From Allobrachymonas sp. (lineage in GTDB: Bacteria; Pseudomonadota; Gammaproteobacteria; Burkholderiales; Burkholderiaceae_C), in the NCBI GenBank assembly GCA_017996515.1, contig JAGOGU010000023.1, positions 1 to 14,207 of the forward strand: DNA of 14,207 bases, given 5' to 3'. Within the stretch, counting starts at the first letter, position 1. Every line of letters starts with the position of its first letter. Shown here piece by piece: positions 7,138 to 13,444 of this stretch. The notes beneath the pieces were generated by a model. That model searched no databases, was not told where the DNA came from, and worked only from the letters and a program-made list of their open reading frames with translations. The position numbers were made by a program, and so were the translations under genes.

Positions 7138-7296
7138 CTTGATTTTTCCTGTTTTTTTGATCGTAAACAGCTACACAAAAGGCCCGTGGCCAAGCCATCC
7201 GGCGGTGGATGTTGGTTGCTGCGCATACAGTGGGCGTGCAGCAGTGGCACGGCGGCGCAGCAGGGCGGCTGTCAGAGGATCAAGCGGACGATTATA
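7138..7296 (-). promoter_or_regulatory. rplS promoter (-10) and structured 5' leader
   Basis: A consensus TATAAT (minus strand, 7291-7296) predicts a transcript start near 7283 and a leader of about 145 bases; no good -35 is seen. The leader can fold into several stems: TGCTGCGC/GCGCAGCA (7255-7262 with 7217-7224, 8 bp) enclosing CGTGC/GCACG (7247-7251 with 7235-7239), then CATCC/GGATG (7207-7211 with 7196-7200), and last CTGTTT/AAACAG (7165-7170 with 7149-7154). The last stem covers the first bases of the Shine-Dalgarno (7147-7150 as TCCT on the plus strand). It could be an autoregulatory ribosomal-protein leader; this is inference. In the remainder of the gap (7297-7449), downstream of hemH, I see no terminator or gene. 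Confidence 0.45.
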
Positions 7297-7449
7297 TCCA
7301 GAAACGGCAAGCGACAGAGTAGGTCTGTTGGGCAAATGCTGCAGCCATTCAGGATCAGGGTGCGCGGGATGGAAGCGGGTTTGAACGGAACGCAGCCCCC
7401 GCCGCCATCCTGCCCGCCAGTATGCACACATTCGTACGCACAGCGGTTT

Positions 7450-8487
7450 TTAAGGCGTACTTGGCTTGTTTTTGGGCGGGGCGGGCAGCCACCCAGCCAA
7501 ATGCTGTGCACTGATGGTGCCCAAGGCGGCGATCCAGTCCGGATCGTCATTCAGGCAGGGGATGTAATGAAAGTCTTTGCCCCCGGCGGCCAGAAAAATG
7601 TCGCGGCATTCGATGGCGATTTCTTCCAGTGTTTCTACGCAGTCGGCCACAAAGCCGGGGCAGAGCAGATCCACGCGTGCCAAACCCTGCTGCGCCAACT
7701 GCTCCAGCGTTGCGGCGGTGTAAGGGCGTATCCATTTGGTGCGGCCAAAACGCGATTGAAAGGTCACGCGGTATTGCTTTTCGGACAAGCCCAGCCGCTG
7801 GGCCAGCAGTTGCGCGGTGGCGTGGCATTGCTCGGCATACGGATCACCCAGTTGGCGGGTGCGTTCTGGCGTGCCATGAAAGCTCATCAGCAACATATCC
7901 CCCTGGCCGTGGTGTTGCCAATGGGTGAGCACCTGCTTGGCCAGCGCGCGAATGTAGAGCGGATGGGTGTGGTAGTCATTGACAAAGCGCCACTCGGGCA
8001 GGTGGCGTGCTTGCTGGTTCCAGCTGGATACCTTGTCGCTCAGGCTGGCCGTGGTGGTGCATGAATATTGGGGGTAGGCCGGCAGAAGCAGAATACGGGC
8101 AATACCCTGTTTGCGCAGGCGCTCAATCGTTGCGTGGATGGAAGGGTTGCCATAGCGCATGGCATGCGCAACAACCACGCGGTAGCCGTTGTGCCCCAGC
8201 CAGCCTTGCAGCAGCTTGGCCTGTTTTTCGGTCCAGATTTTGAGGGGCGAACCTTCGGGCGACCAAATGGATGCATAGCGGGCAGCCGACTGAGCGGGGC
8301 GCGTGCGCAGCACCCAGCCATGCAAAATCGGCAGCCACAACAGGCGCGGCAACTCCACGATGCGCGGATCGCTCAAAAACTCGGCCAGATAGCGTCGCAC
8401 GGCGGATGCAGTCGGCTCATCGGGCGTGCCCAGATTGCACCAGATGATGGCGACGTTGGGGCGCTGCGGGGGTGTAGATTCGCGCAT
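7450..8487 (-). CDS. hemH: Ferrochelatase
   Basis: 345 residues. Inserts Fe(II) into protoporphyrin IX, the last step of protoheme synthesis, at the cytoplasmic face of the inner membrane. Motifs in order: NVAIIWCNLGTPDEPTASAV (11-30), LLLPAYPQYSCTTTAS (133-148), the catalytic-histidine segment MSFHGTPER (201-209, His204), FQSRFGRTKWIRP (243-255), CPGFVADCVETLEEI (276-290) with its active-site glutamate, and YIPCLNDDPDWI (308-319). I start at the ATG 8487 because family homology begins just after it; the frame remains open upstream but that sequence is not ferrochelatase-like. No Shine-Dalgarno is evident. It lies 74 bases downstream of rsgA and may be read from the same transcript. No terminator is evident after it. 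Confidence 0.97.
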   Translation of the reverse strand: MRESTPPQRPNVAIIWCNLGTPDEPTASAVRRYLAEFLSDPRIVELPRLLWLPILHGWVLRTRPAQSAARYASIWSPEGSPLKIWTEKQAKLLQGWLGHNGYRVVVAHAMRYGNPSIHATIERLRKQGIARILLLPAYPQYSCTTTASLSDKVSSWNQQARHLPEWRFVNDYHTHPLYIRALAKQVLTHWQHHGQGDMLLMSFHGTPERTRQLGDPYAEQCHATAQLLAQRLGLSEKQYRVTFQSRFGRTKWIRPYTAATLEQLAQQGLARVDLLCPGFVADCVETLEEIAIECRDIFLAAGGKDFHYIPCLNDDPDWIAALGTISAQHLAGWLPAPPKNKPSTP

Positions 8488-8512
8488 GGTGAAAGGGAAT
8501 AGGCAGGTAGCG

Positions 8513-8532
8513 TAGCGAGATGTAGCGAGATG
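8513..8532. repeat. Tandem 10-base repeat between rsgA and hemH
   Basis: TAGCGAGATG occurs twice without spacing, preceded by a partial copy (GTAGCG at 8508-8513). It lies in the 74-base gap between the rsgA stop and the hemH start, so copy-number change would alter spacing between the two genes and not a protein. Confidence 0.6.
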
Positions 8533-8561
8533 GAGTAGGGCTGTGCAGGGTGCGACCGGTA

Positions 8562-9509
8562 TCAGTATTTGCTGGCGCTTAATTCTGCATGCCATTGCGC
8601 ATACAACTGGTGGCGCAGCGGGTCGATGCCTTTTTGCTCAAGCGGTTGCCCCACGGCGTTTAACACTTCGCAGCCCGGTTCGTGCAAATGGGTGCAGTTG
8701 TAGAAGCGGCATGCTCCGGTGTGGTGTGCGATGTCAGGCATGTAGCGCGCCAAATCGGTTGCGGCCAGATGGTGAATGCCAAATTCCTGAAAGCCGGGCG
8801 AGTCGATCGCGGCCGTATCTGTCGCGCGATCAATCCAATGCAGCATGGTGCTGGTGGTGGTGTGGCGCCCGCTGTTGAGCGCGCGCGAAATTTCATTCGT
8901 TTGCACATTGGCTGTGGGCAGCAGCCAGTTGATGAAGCTGCTTTTGCCTGTGCCCGAAGGCCCCATCAGTAAACTTTTTTTGCCCTGCAACGATTGTTTG
9001 AGCGCATGCAACGCATCGCATGGCTGGTGCAGCGAAACACCCAGCGTGGTGTAGCCCATGGCGCGATACGGCGCCAGGCGCTGCCAGGCTTGGGCATGCA
9101 GCGCGGTCAGGTCGGATTTGTTCAGCACGATCAGGGCCGGGATGTTGGCCGCCTCAGCCGCGATCAGGGCGCGCCCCAATAGTTGCTGCGAAAACTCAGG
9201 CTCGGCAGCCAGCCAGATCAGAATCTGGTCGATATTGGCGGCAAAGGCTTTGGTGCGAACATCGTCTTGCCGGTAAAACACATTGCGGCGGGGCAAAACG
9301 GCCTCGATCGTGCCTTCTTCGCCTTGGCCTGCGGGCGGCGCTTGCCAGTGAATCTGGTCGCCAACCAGCGCCTGGCTTTTTTTGCCGCGTGGGTGGCAAA
9401 TGCGGCGGCTGCCATCGGGCGATTCGACCATCACATGCCGCCCGTGGCTGGCAATCACCAGGCCTGGGTGCTGGTCGGGGGGTAGGGCAGTATGGACAGG
9501 AGCGGCCAT
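8562..9509 (-). CDS. rsgA: Small ribosomal subunit biogenesis GTPase
   Basis: 315 residues. RsgA is a circularly permuted GTPase that checks late 30S assembly and is activated by the ribosome. The permuted order is visible: G4 NKSD (130-133), then G1 GPSGTGKS (183-190), the switch-region RHTTT (215-219) and G3 DSPG (236-239). An N-terminal OB-like domain (about 15-75) and a C-terminal zinc site C-x4-C-x-H-x5-C (Cys267, Cys272, His274, Cys280) complete the family layout. The true start is the ATG at 9509; the frame stays open upstream only because it shadows the M48 gene. The M48 stop lies four bases before this ATG, so translation is probably coupled. Confidence 0.98.
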   Translation of the reverse strand: MAAPVHTALPPDQHPGLVIASHGRHVMVESPDGSRRICHPRGKKSQALVGDQIHWQAPPAGQGEEGTIEAVLPRRNVFYRQDDVRTKAFAANIDQILIWLAAEPEFSQQLLGRALIAAEAANIPALIVLNKSDLTALHAQAWQRLAPYRAMGYTTLGVSLHQPCDALHALKQSLQGKKSLLMGPSGTGKSSFINWLLPTANVQTNEISRALNSGRHTTTSTMLHWIDRATDTAAIDSPGFQEFGIHHLAATDLARYMPDIAHHTGACRFYNCTHLHEPGCEVLNAVGQPLEQKGIDPLRHQLYAQWHAELSASKY

Positions 9510-9513
9510 GTCA

Positions 9514-10806
9514 TCAAGCCTTTGCAAGTGCCAGCCGCGCCAGCCGTTCGCTGGCAGGCGGATGCGAGTAGTAAAAGCGCACGTACAGGGGGTCTGGCGT
9601 GAGGGTGGAGGCGTTGTCGTTATAGAGTTTGAGCAGCGCGCTGGACAAATCACTGGCCGTGCTGTGTTGGGTGGCAAACGCATCGGCCTGAAACTCGTGC
9701 TTGCGCGAGCTGGCCGCTGCGATAGGCGCAGCAAAGATCGAAAATACCGGCGCAACCAGCATGAACAGCAGCAAAGCCAGCGCCGCATGCGGCTGAGCGA
9801 GTGCATCGGCCACGCCCAACCCGGCATAAAACCATGCTTGCTCGTACAGCCAGCCCAGCAGGGCAAAGCCCGCCAAGCTCAACCCCAGGCTCAGCAGCAG
9901 GCGCTGCTGAATGTGCCGGTGTTTGAAATGGCCCAGTTCATGCGCCAGCACGGCATCCACTTCGCCGGGCTGCAGTTTTTTCAGCAGGGTATCGAAAAAA
10001 ACCACGCGCTTGGATCGGCCCAGGCCGGTGAAATACGCATTGGCGTGGGCGCTGCGCTTGCTGCCGTCCATGACGTAGAACCCCTTGGCCGAGAAGCCGC
10101 AGCGCTGCATCAGGGCCGTTACGCGCTGCACCAGATGGGGATCTTGCAGCGGCTCGAATCGGTTGAACAGGGGCGCAATCCATGCGGGGTAGATCACCAT
10201 CATCAGCAAGCCAAAGCCTGCCCATACGGCCCATGCCCATAGCCACCACAGGTTGCCAGCTTGCTGCATCAGCCACAAAATCAGCGCGCCCAAGGGCAGG
10301 CCAATGATGGCGCCAAGCGCCATGTTTTTGCACCAATCGCCCAGCCACAGCCCCAAGGTGCTGGTGTTGAAGCCGAAACGTGCCTCCAGCCGAAAAGTGC
10401 GATACCAGTCCAACGGCAATTCCAGCAAACTGCCCATCAAGGCAAAACCCGCCAGCAAGCCCAGTTGTTGCCACATGGGCGATGCAAGCCATTGCGCCAG
10501 CAGGTTGTGCAGAACTTGCAGGCCGCCCCATACCGTCCAGCCCAGCAACAGCACGGTGCCATACAGCAAGACCAGTAGCCCAAAGCGGCTTTGTGCCACA
10601 GTGTAATCAGCCGCTTTCTGGTGGGCGGGCAGGCTCACTGTGTGGGCAAAGGCAGAAGGCACGGCATGGCGATGCGCGCTGACGTGGCGAATTTGGCGCC
10701 ATGCCAGCCAGACCTTGAGCAGCAGGCCGACTCCTAGCGTCGCCAAAAAGAACATGCGCCAAACATGCGTAGCCAAAACCGAATCAGACAAGAAAAAAAG
10801 CGTCAT
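9514..10806 (-). CDS. M48 family metallopeptidase, Ste24/CAAX-protease type
   Basis: 430 residues with about seven hydrophobic segments (17-36, 76-96, 115-130, 162-180, 186-207, 303-320 and 342-361). Ste24 hallmarks are DWYRTFRLEARFGFNTST (133-150), SAHANAYFTGLGRSKRVVFF (252-271), the zinc site HELGH (289-293), the third ligand in RKHEFQADAFA (368-378; probably Glu371) and YSHPPASERLARL (413-425). Bacterial members are membrane proteases of unknown substrate; prenylated CAAX proteins are absent in bacteria, so quality control is more likely. I start at the ATG 10806; the frame is open further but runs across the divergent orn start. There is no clear Shine-Dalgarno. It is linked to rsgA by a four-base gap and reads divergently from orn. 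It is a different subfamily from the M48 enzyme at 1269-2303. Confidence 0.95.
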   Translation of the reverse strand: MTLFFLSDSVLATHVWRMFFLATLGVGLLLKVWLAWRQIRHVSAHRHAVPSAFAHTVSLPAHQKAADYTVAQSRFGLLVLLYGTVLLLGWTVWGGLQVLHNLLAQWLASPMWQQLGLLAGFALMGSLLELPLDWYRTFRLEARFGFNTSTLGLWLGDWCKNMALGAIIGLPLGALILWLMQQAGNLWWLWAWAVWAGFGLLMMVIYPAWIAPLFNRFEPLQDPHLVQRVTALMQRCGFSAKGFYVMDGSKRSAHANAYFTGLGRSKRVVFFDTLLKKLQPGEVDAVLAHELGHFKHRHIQQRLLLSLGLSLAGFALLGWLYEQAWFYAGLGVADALAQPHAALALLLFMLVAPVFSIFAAPIAAASSRKHEFQADAFATQHSTASDLSSALLKLYNDNASTLTPDPLYVRFYYSHPPASERLARLALAKA

Positions 10807-10903
10807 GCGCGCAAGTGTAAGGGCTTTGCTGCATCCCCATAGTCTGGTGGCGTTAAGTACAAAGTGCCGTGCGGCGCTGAGAATGTGACGCACAATAGCG
10901 ACC

Positions 10904-11515
10904 ATGCAAACTGAAAACACCCCTTCATCCAATGGGCAGGCACAGGCGTTGCCCGCACTCCCCAAAAACGACGACAACCTGATCTGGCTGGACTGCGAAA
11001 TGAGTGGCCTCGACCCCGAGAAGGAACGCCTGCTGGAGATTGCCGTCATCGTTACCAGCTCGGATTTGTCTGTGCGCGTGCCCGGGCCGGTGCTGGTCAT
11101 CCATCAAAGCGATGAGCTGCTGGGCAAAATGGACGCTTGGAACAAAGGCACCCATACCCGCAGTGGCTTGATTGACAAAGTGCGCGTCAGTGAACTGACC
11201 GAAGAGGCCGCACAAGATCAGCTCATTGCATTTCTCAAAAAATACGTCAGCAAAGGCAAATCGCCCATGTGCGGCAACACCATCGGGCAAGACCGGCGTT
11301 TTCTGGTCAAGTACATGCCGCGCCTGGAAGCGTTTTTTCACTACCGCAATCTGGATGTCAGCACACTCAAAGAGTTGGCGCGCCGCTGGCGGCCCGAGCT
11401 GCACGCGGCATTCAAAAAGCAGCAGTCCCATACGGCTTTGGCTGATGTGGAAGAGTCGATCGCCGAGCTGGAGTACTACCGCGACTGCTTCTTGCGCATG
11501 CCATCCGACACGTAA
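10904..11515 (+). CDS. orn: Oligoribonuclease
   Basis: 203 residues. Orn degrades two- to five-base RNA fragments, including pGpG from cyclic-di-GMP breakdown, and is essential in many gammaproteobacteria. DEDDh exonuclease residues are all visible: [14 protein letters not shown] (25-38; Asp30, Glu32), [10 protein letters not shown] (125-134; Asp130) and [12 protein letters not shown] (175-186; His176, Asp181). An about 20-residue N-terminal extension ([14 protein letters not shown]...) precedes the domain and looks disordered. The ATG at 10904 has no good Shine-Dalgarno, and the next in-frame ATG lies inside the nuclease core, so this start is accepted. The 97-base gap to the divergent M48 gene must hold both promoters; I could not point to convincing -35/-10 pairs. 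Confidence 0.97.
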   Translation: MQTENTPSSNGQAQALPALPKNDDNLIWLDCEMSGLDPEKERLLEIAVIVTSSDLSVRVPGPVLVIHQSDELLGKMDAWNKGTHTRSGLIDKVRVSELTEEAAQDQLIAFLKKYVSKGKSPMCGNTIGQDRRFLVKYMPRLEAFFHYRNLDVSTLKELARRWRPELHAAFKKQQSHTALADVEESIAELEYYRDCFLRMPSDT

Positions 11516-11560
11516 GTGGGGCTGCTGACCTGCTCGCTATGTAGGGTGTAGGAATGGGGC

Positions 11561-11581
11561 CTGATGGCAGCGCTGCATCAG
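11561..11581 (+). terminator. Palindromic hairpin after orn
   Basis: CTGATG-GCAGC-GCTGC-ATCAG: the arms pair over 8-10 bases with one bulged G. It lies 46 bases after the orn stop. No T-run follows directly; a weaker AGCA-aca-TGCT-GTTTT element lies just after it (11588-11602). One of them may end the orn transcript. Confidence 0.35.
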
Positions 11582-11624
11582 CCCGAGAGCAACATGCTGT
11601 TTTCTGCAAAAAAATATGCTCTTG

Positions 11625-11654
11625 TTCAAAAAGCGCAAAATTCCTTGCTACAAT
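11625..11654 (+). promoter_or_regulatory. tRNA-Phe promoter with extended -10
   Basis: TTCAAA (11625-11630), an 18-base spacer, then TACAAT (11649-11654) preceded by TGC, giving the TGn extended -10 element. The predicted start, near 11661, is about six bases before the mature tRNA. Confidence 0.65.
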
Positions 11655-11666
11655 GCACGACTTGTT

Positions 11667-11742
11667 GGCTCGGTAGCTCAGTTGGTAGAGCAGCGGATTG
11701 AAAATCCGCGTGTCGGTGGTTCGATTCCGCCCCGAGCCACCA
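11667..11742 (+). tRNA. tRNA-Phe (anticodon GAA)
   Basis: 76 bases including an encoded CCA. Acceptor stem GGCTCGG/CCGAGCC (7 bp), D arm with AGCTCAGTTGGTAGAGC, anticodon stem CGGAT/ATCCG with loop TTGAAAA and anticodon GAA at 11700-11702, T arm with GGTTCGATTCC, discriminator A. This is a complete, standard elongator tRNA-Phe. It has its own promoter and terminator and marks the point where base composition shifts toward AT. Confidence 0.98.
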
Positions 11743-11762
11743 AAAAGAACACTGAAGGAATC

Positions 11763-11796
11763 AACGCCATAGAAGCATGTGCTCTATGGCGTTTTT
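11763..11796 (+). terminator. Intrinsic terminator of tRNA-Phe
   Basis: AACGCCATAGA pairs perfectly with TCTATGGCGTT (11 bp, nine-base loop), running into TTTTT (11792-11796). It starts 21 bases after the CCA end. Confidence 0.92.
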
Positions 11797-12014
11797 CTTT
11801 GTCTGTTCGAATACAAAAAAACAAGTGCGAAAGAGTGTTTAGGGTAAATAGGATGGCGCATTCTTAATGCGAAATTCAGGGCGCCCCTTGTTGTTTGGCC
11901 CCCTTGGGAAGGGAAGAGTATCCCACGTGGCTGCTCGTTTAAAGATGATTAATAAACGGAAAAAATAAACTGATTGGGCGACAGAAGCGCTTTTTAGTTT
12001 GACTCAATGTTTAT

Positions 12015-12185
12015 ATGCTAGGCCGTGCGGTTCGTTCAGGTAATTTATTGCATCGTTTTCATCCGTTTACTTCATTGGCCTATCTCTCGAATAAAGTGCG
12101 AAGAAGAGGCTTTTGTCGCTTGCTTGAGCCAACCCGTGTTTACCAGCCAACGCTGACGGTCAGCGGCAGGGAAGTTACAATTTGA
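12015..12185 (+). CDS. Small hypothetical ORF (56 residues), doubtful
   Basis: ATG to TGA, 56 residues, beginning MLGRAVRSGNLL and ending TLTVSGREVTI, basic and without a membrane segment. I do not recognise it. There is no Shine-Dalgarno before the ATG, and the two dyads of the gap fall in or across its end. It may be a chance frame or the debris of a former gene next to the tRNA. Listed because it is the longest plus-strand frame in the AT-rich gap. Confidence 0.15.
   Translation: MLGRAVRSGNLLHRFHPFTSLAYLSNKVRRRGFCRLLEPTRVYQPTLTVSGREVTI
12151..12165. repeat. Perfect 15-base dyad upstream of galE
   Basis: CGCTGAC-G-GTCAGCG: seven-base arms around one central base. With almost no loop it cannot form an ordinary hairpin, so a DNA-binding site for a dimeric regulator is more likely than an RNA element. 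It lies 235 bases before the galE start. Confidence 0.35.
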
Positions 12186-12271
12186 TCGATTGTGAGTAAG
12201 GCATGATCCAACGCCTTGCGTATGAAGCTCGGGCGCTATGAGCGGAGAGGATGACAGGGGGATGTGAATTG

Positions 12272-12403
12272 ATGAATCAATGTAAGAAGATAGTAGCTGA
12301 TATACGTTTGACCTGCTTGATAGGTAAAGACTTGGGGTTTGATCGGAACACACATGATGTGGCGGACATGTTGTTGGCAACCCAAGTTGGAGGGTGTGTA
12401 TGA
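12272..12403 (+). CDS. Small hypothetical ORF (43 residues) overlapping galE by ATGA
   Basis: 43 residues (starts MNQCKKIVADIRL, ends ATQVGGCV). Its TGA (12401-12403) overlaps the galE ATG (12400-12402) as ATGA, the usual arrangement for coupled genes. A purine run GGGGGA (12257-12262) lies nine bases upstream; an in-frame ATG at 12251 would add seven residues. No similarity is recognised. It may be a leader peptide coupled to galE, the truncated end of a lost gene, or a chance frame, since galE has its own strong Shine-Dalgarno inside it. Confidence 0.25.
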   Translation: MNQCKKIVADIRLTCLIGKDLGFDRNTHDVADMLLATQVGGCV

Positions 12404-13407
12404 GCATACTCGTAACGGGAGGAGCCGGTTACATCGGCTCTCACACGTGTGTTGAACTCCTTCAAGCGGGGCATGAAGTCGTCGTTTTTGACAACTTCAG
12501 CAATAGTCATCCAGAAGCACTCAAGCGGGTTGAACATATCACAGGGCGGAAATTGTCCCTGGTTCAGGGGGATATTCGCGATCAATCGGATATCGAGATC
12601 GCTTTGCGGCAGCACCAATGTCAGGCTGTCGTCCACTTTGCTGGCTTGAAAGCGGTGGGTGAATCTGTTGAAAAGCCGCTGCTCTACTATGACAACAATG
12701 TCATAGGTACACATCGTCTTCTGGCGGCCATGCAAAACTGTGGTGTATCTACACTGGTCTTCAGTTCTTCCGCAACCGTTTATGGTGAACCTAAACGCTT
12801 GCCTTTGACTGAAGATCACCCGCTATCGGCTACCAATCCATATGGGCGCAGCAAACTTGTTGTTGAAGACATGCTGCGGGATGTGTATCGCGCTCAGCCA
12901 AACTGGCGTATTGCCATACTGCGCTATTTCAATCCCGTTGGTGCGCACGAAAGCGGCCTGATCGGCGAAGACCCACAAGGCATTCCCAACAACCTGATGC
13001 CCTATGTGGCGCAAGTGGCTGTGGGGCGGCGCGAATATCTCAATGTCTGGGGTAACGACTACCCCACGCACGACGGCACGGGCGTGCGTGACTACATCCA
13101 TGTCGTTGATCTGGCACAAGGACATCTCAAGGCGCTTGAAGCGCTTGATCGACCACAATGCATTGAAGTTAACCTGGGAACTGGCGTTGGATACAGCGTA
13201 CTTGATGTTGTCAAAGCCTTCGAAGTTGCCAGCGATCAGCCTGTTTCCTTTCGCATCGGCCCGCGTCGCCCGGGCGATGTGGCGGCTTGTTATGCCGACC
13301 CCCAATTGGCCATGCAACTACTGGGCTGGAAGGCCGAGCGTGATTTGGCTGCCATGTGTCAAGACCACTGGCGCTGGCAGAAAAACAATCCACAAGGATA
13401 CGAATAA
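12400..13407 (+). CDS. galE: UDP-glucose 4-epimerase
   Basis: 335 residues, the classic GalE length. It interconverts UDP-glucose and UDP-galactose using bound NAD. It is an extended short-chain dehydrogenase: NAD loop GGAGYIGS (7-14), FAGLKAVGESVEKPL (80-94), catalytic FSSSATVYG (121-129) and YGRSK (148-152; Tyr148, Lys152), LRYFNPVGAHESGLIGEDP (174-192), GTGVRDYIHVVDLAQGH (226-242) and RRPGDVAACYAD (289-300). The start is the ATG at 12400, with GGAGGG (12389-12394) five bases upstream; a GTG two codons earlier lies inside that site. Because a polysaccharide export permease follows 37 bases later, it probably supplies UDP-galactose (or, with relaxed specificity, UDP-GalNAc) for a surface glycan and not for galactose catabolism. 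Confidence 0.97.
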   Translation: MSILVTGGAGYIGSHTCVELLQAGHEVVVFDNFSNSHPEALKRVEHITGRKLSLVQGDIRDQSDIEIALRQHQCQAVVHFAGLKAVGESVEKPLLYYDNNVIGTHRLLAAMQNCGVSTLVFSSSATVYGEPKRLPLTEDHPLSATNPYGRSKLVVEDMLRDVYRAQPNWRIAILRYFNPVGAHESGLIGEDPQGIPNNLMPYVAQVAVGRREYLNVWGNDYPTHDGTGVRDYIHVVDLAQGHLKALEALDRPQCIEVNLGTGVGYSVLDVVKAFEVASDQPVSFRIGPRRPGDVAACYADPQLAMQLLGWKAERDLAAMCQDHWRWQKNNPQGYE

Positions 13408-13444
13408 ATATGAAAACTTTTTGCTGTAAGGAGGGGGCTAGCTG

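Larger units (their letters stand above)
11797..12399. other. AT-rich gap between tRNA-Phe terminator and galE
   Basis: About 600 bases with no recognised gene. Composition drops sharply: 19 of 60 bases are G/C at 11941-12000. It contains a CGCATT-ctt-AATGCG hairpin (11857-11871), a CCCTT-ggg-AAGGG hairpin near 11901-11914, a 15-base dyad at 12151-12165, an ACAAT-N7-ATTGT dyad (12177-12193) and two small ORFs listed separately. No consensus promoter for galE stands out; TTGACC at 12308-12313 has no matching -10 at the right spacing. No JUMPstart/ops element (GGCGGTAGCGTG) is present. Confidence 0.7.

Noticed and set aside
6760..8064. 434-residue plus-strand frame antisense to rplS and hemH
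   Set aside because: It covers two well-identified minus-strand genes plus their gap, and its translation has no recognisable family features. It is a G/C-rich shadow frame.
11616..11867. 83-residue frame across the tRNA
   Set aside because: It reads through tRNA-Phe and its terminator; the VAQLVEQRIENP stretch is simply translated tRNA, a common mis-annotation.
12072..12407. 111-residue minus-strand frame before galE
   Set aside because: Ser/His/Pro-rich with no ribosome site or family motif, and it overlaps the galE start; likely chance in the AT-rich gap.
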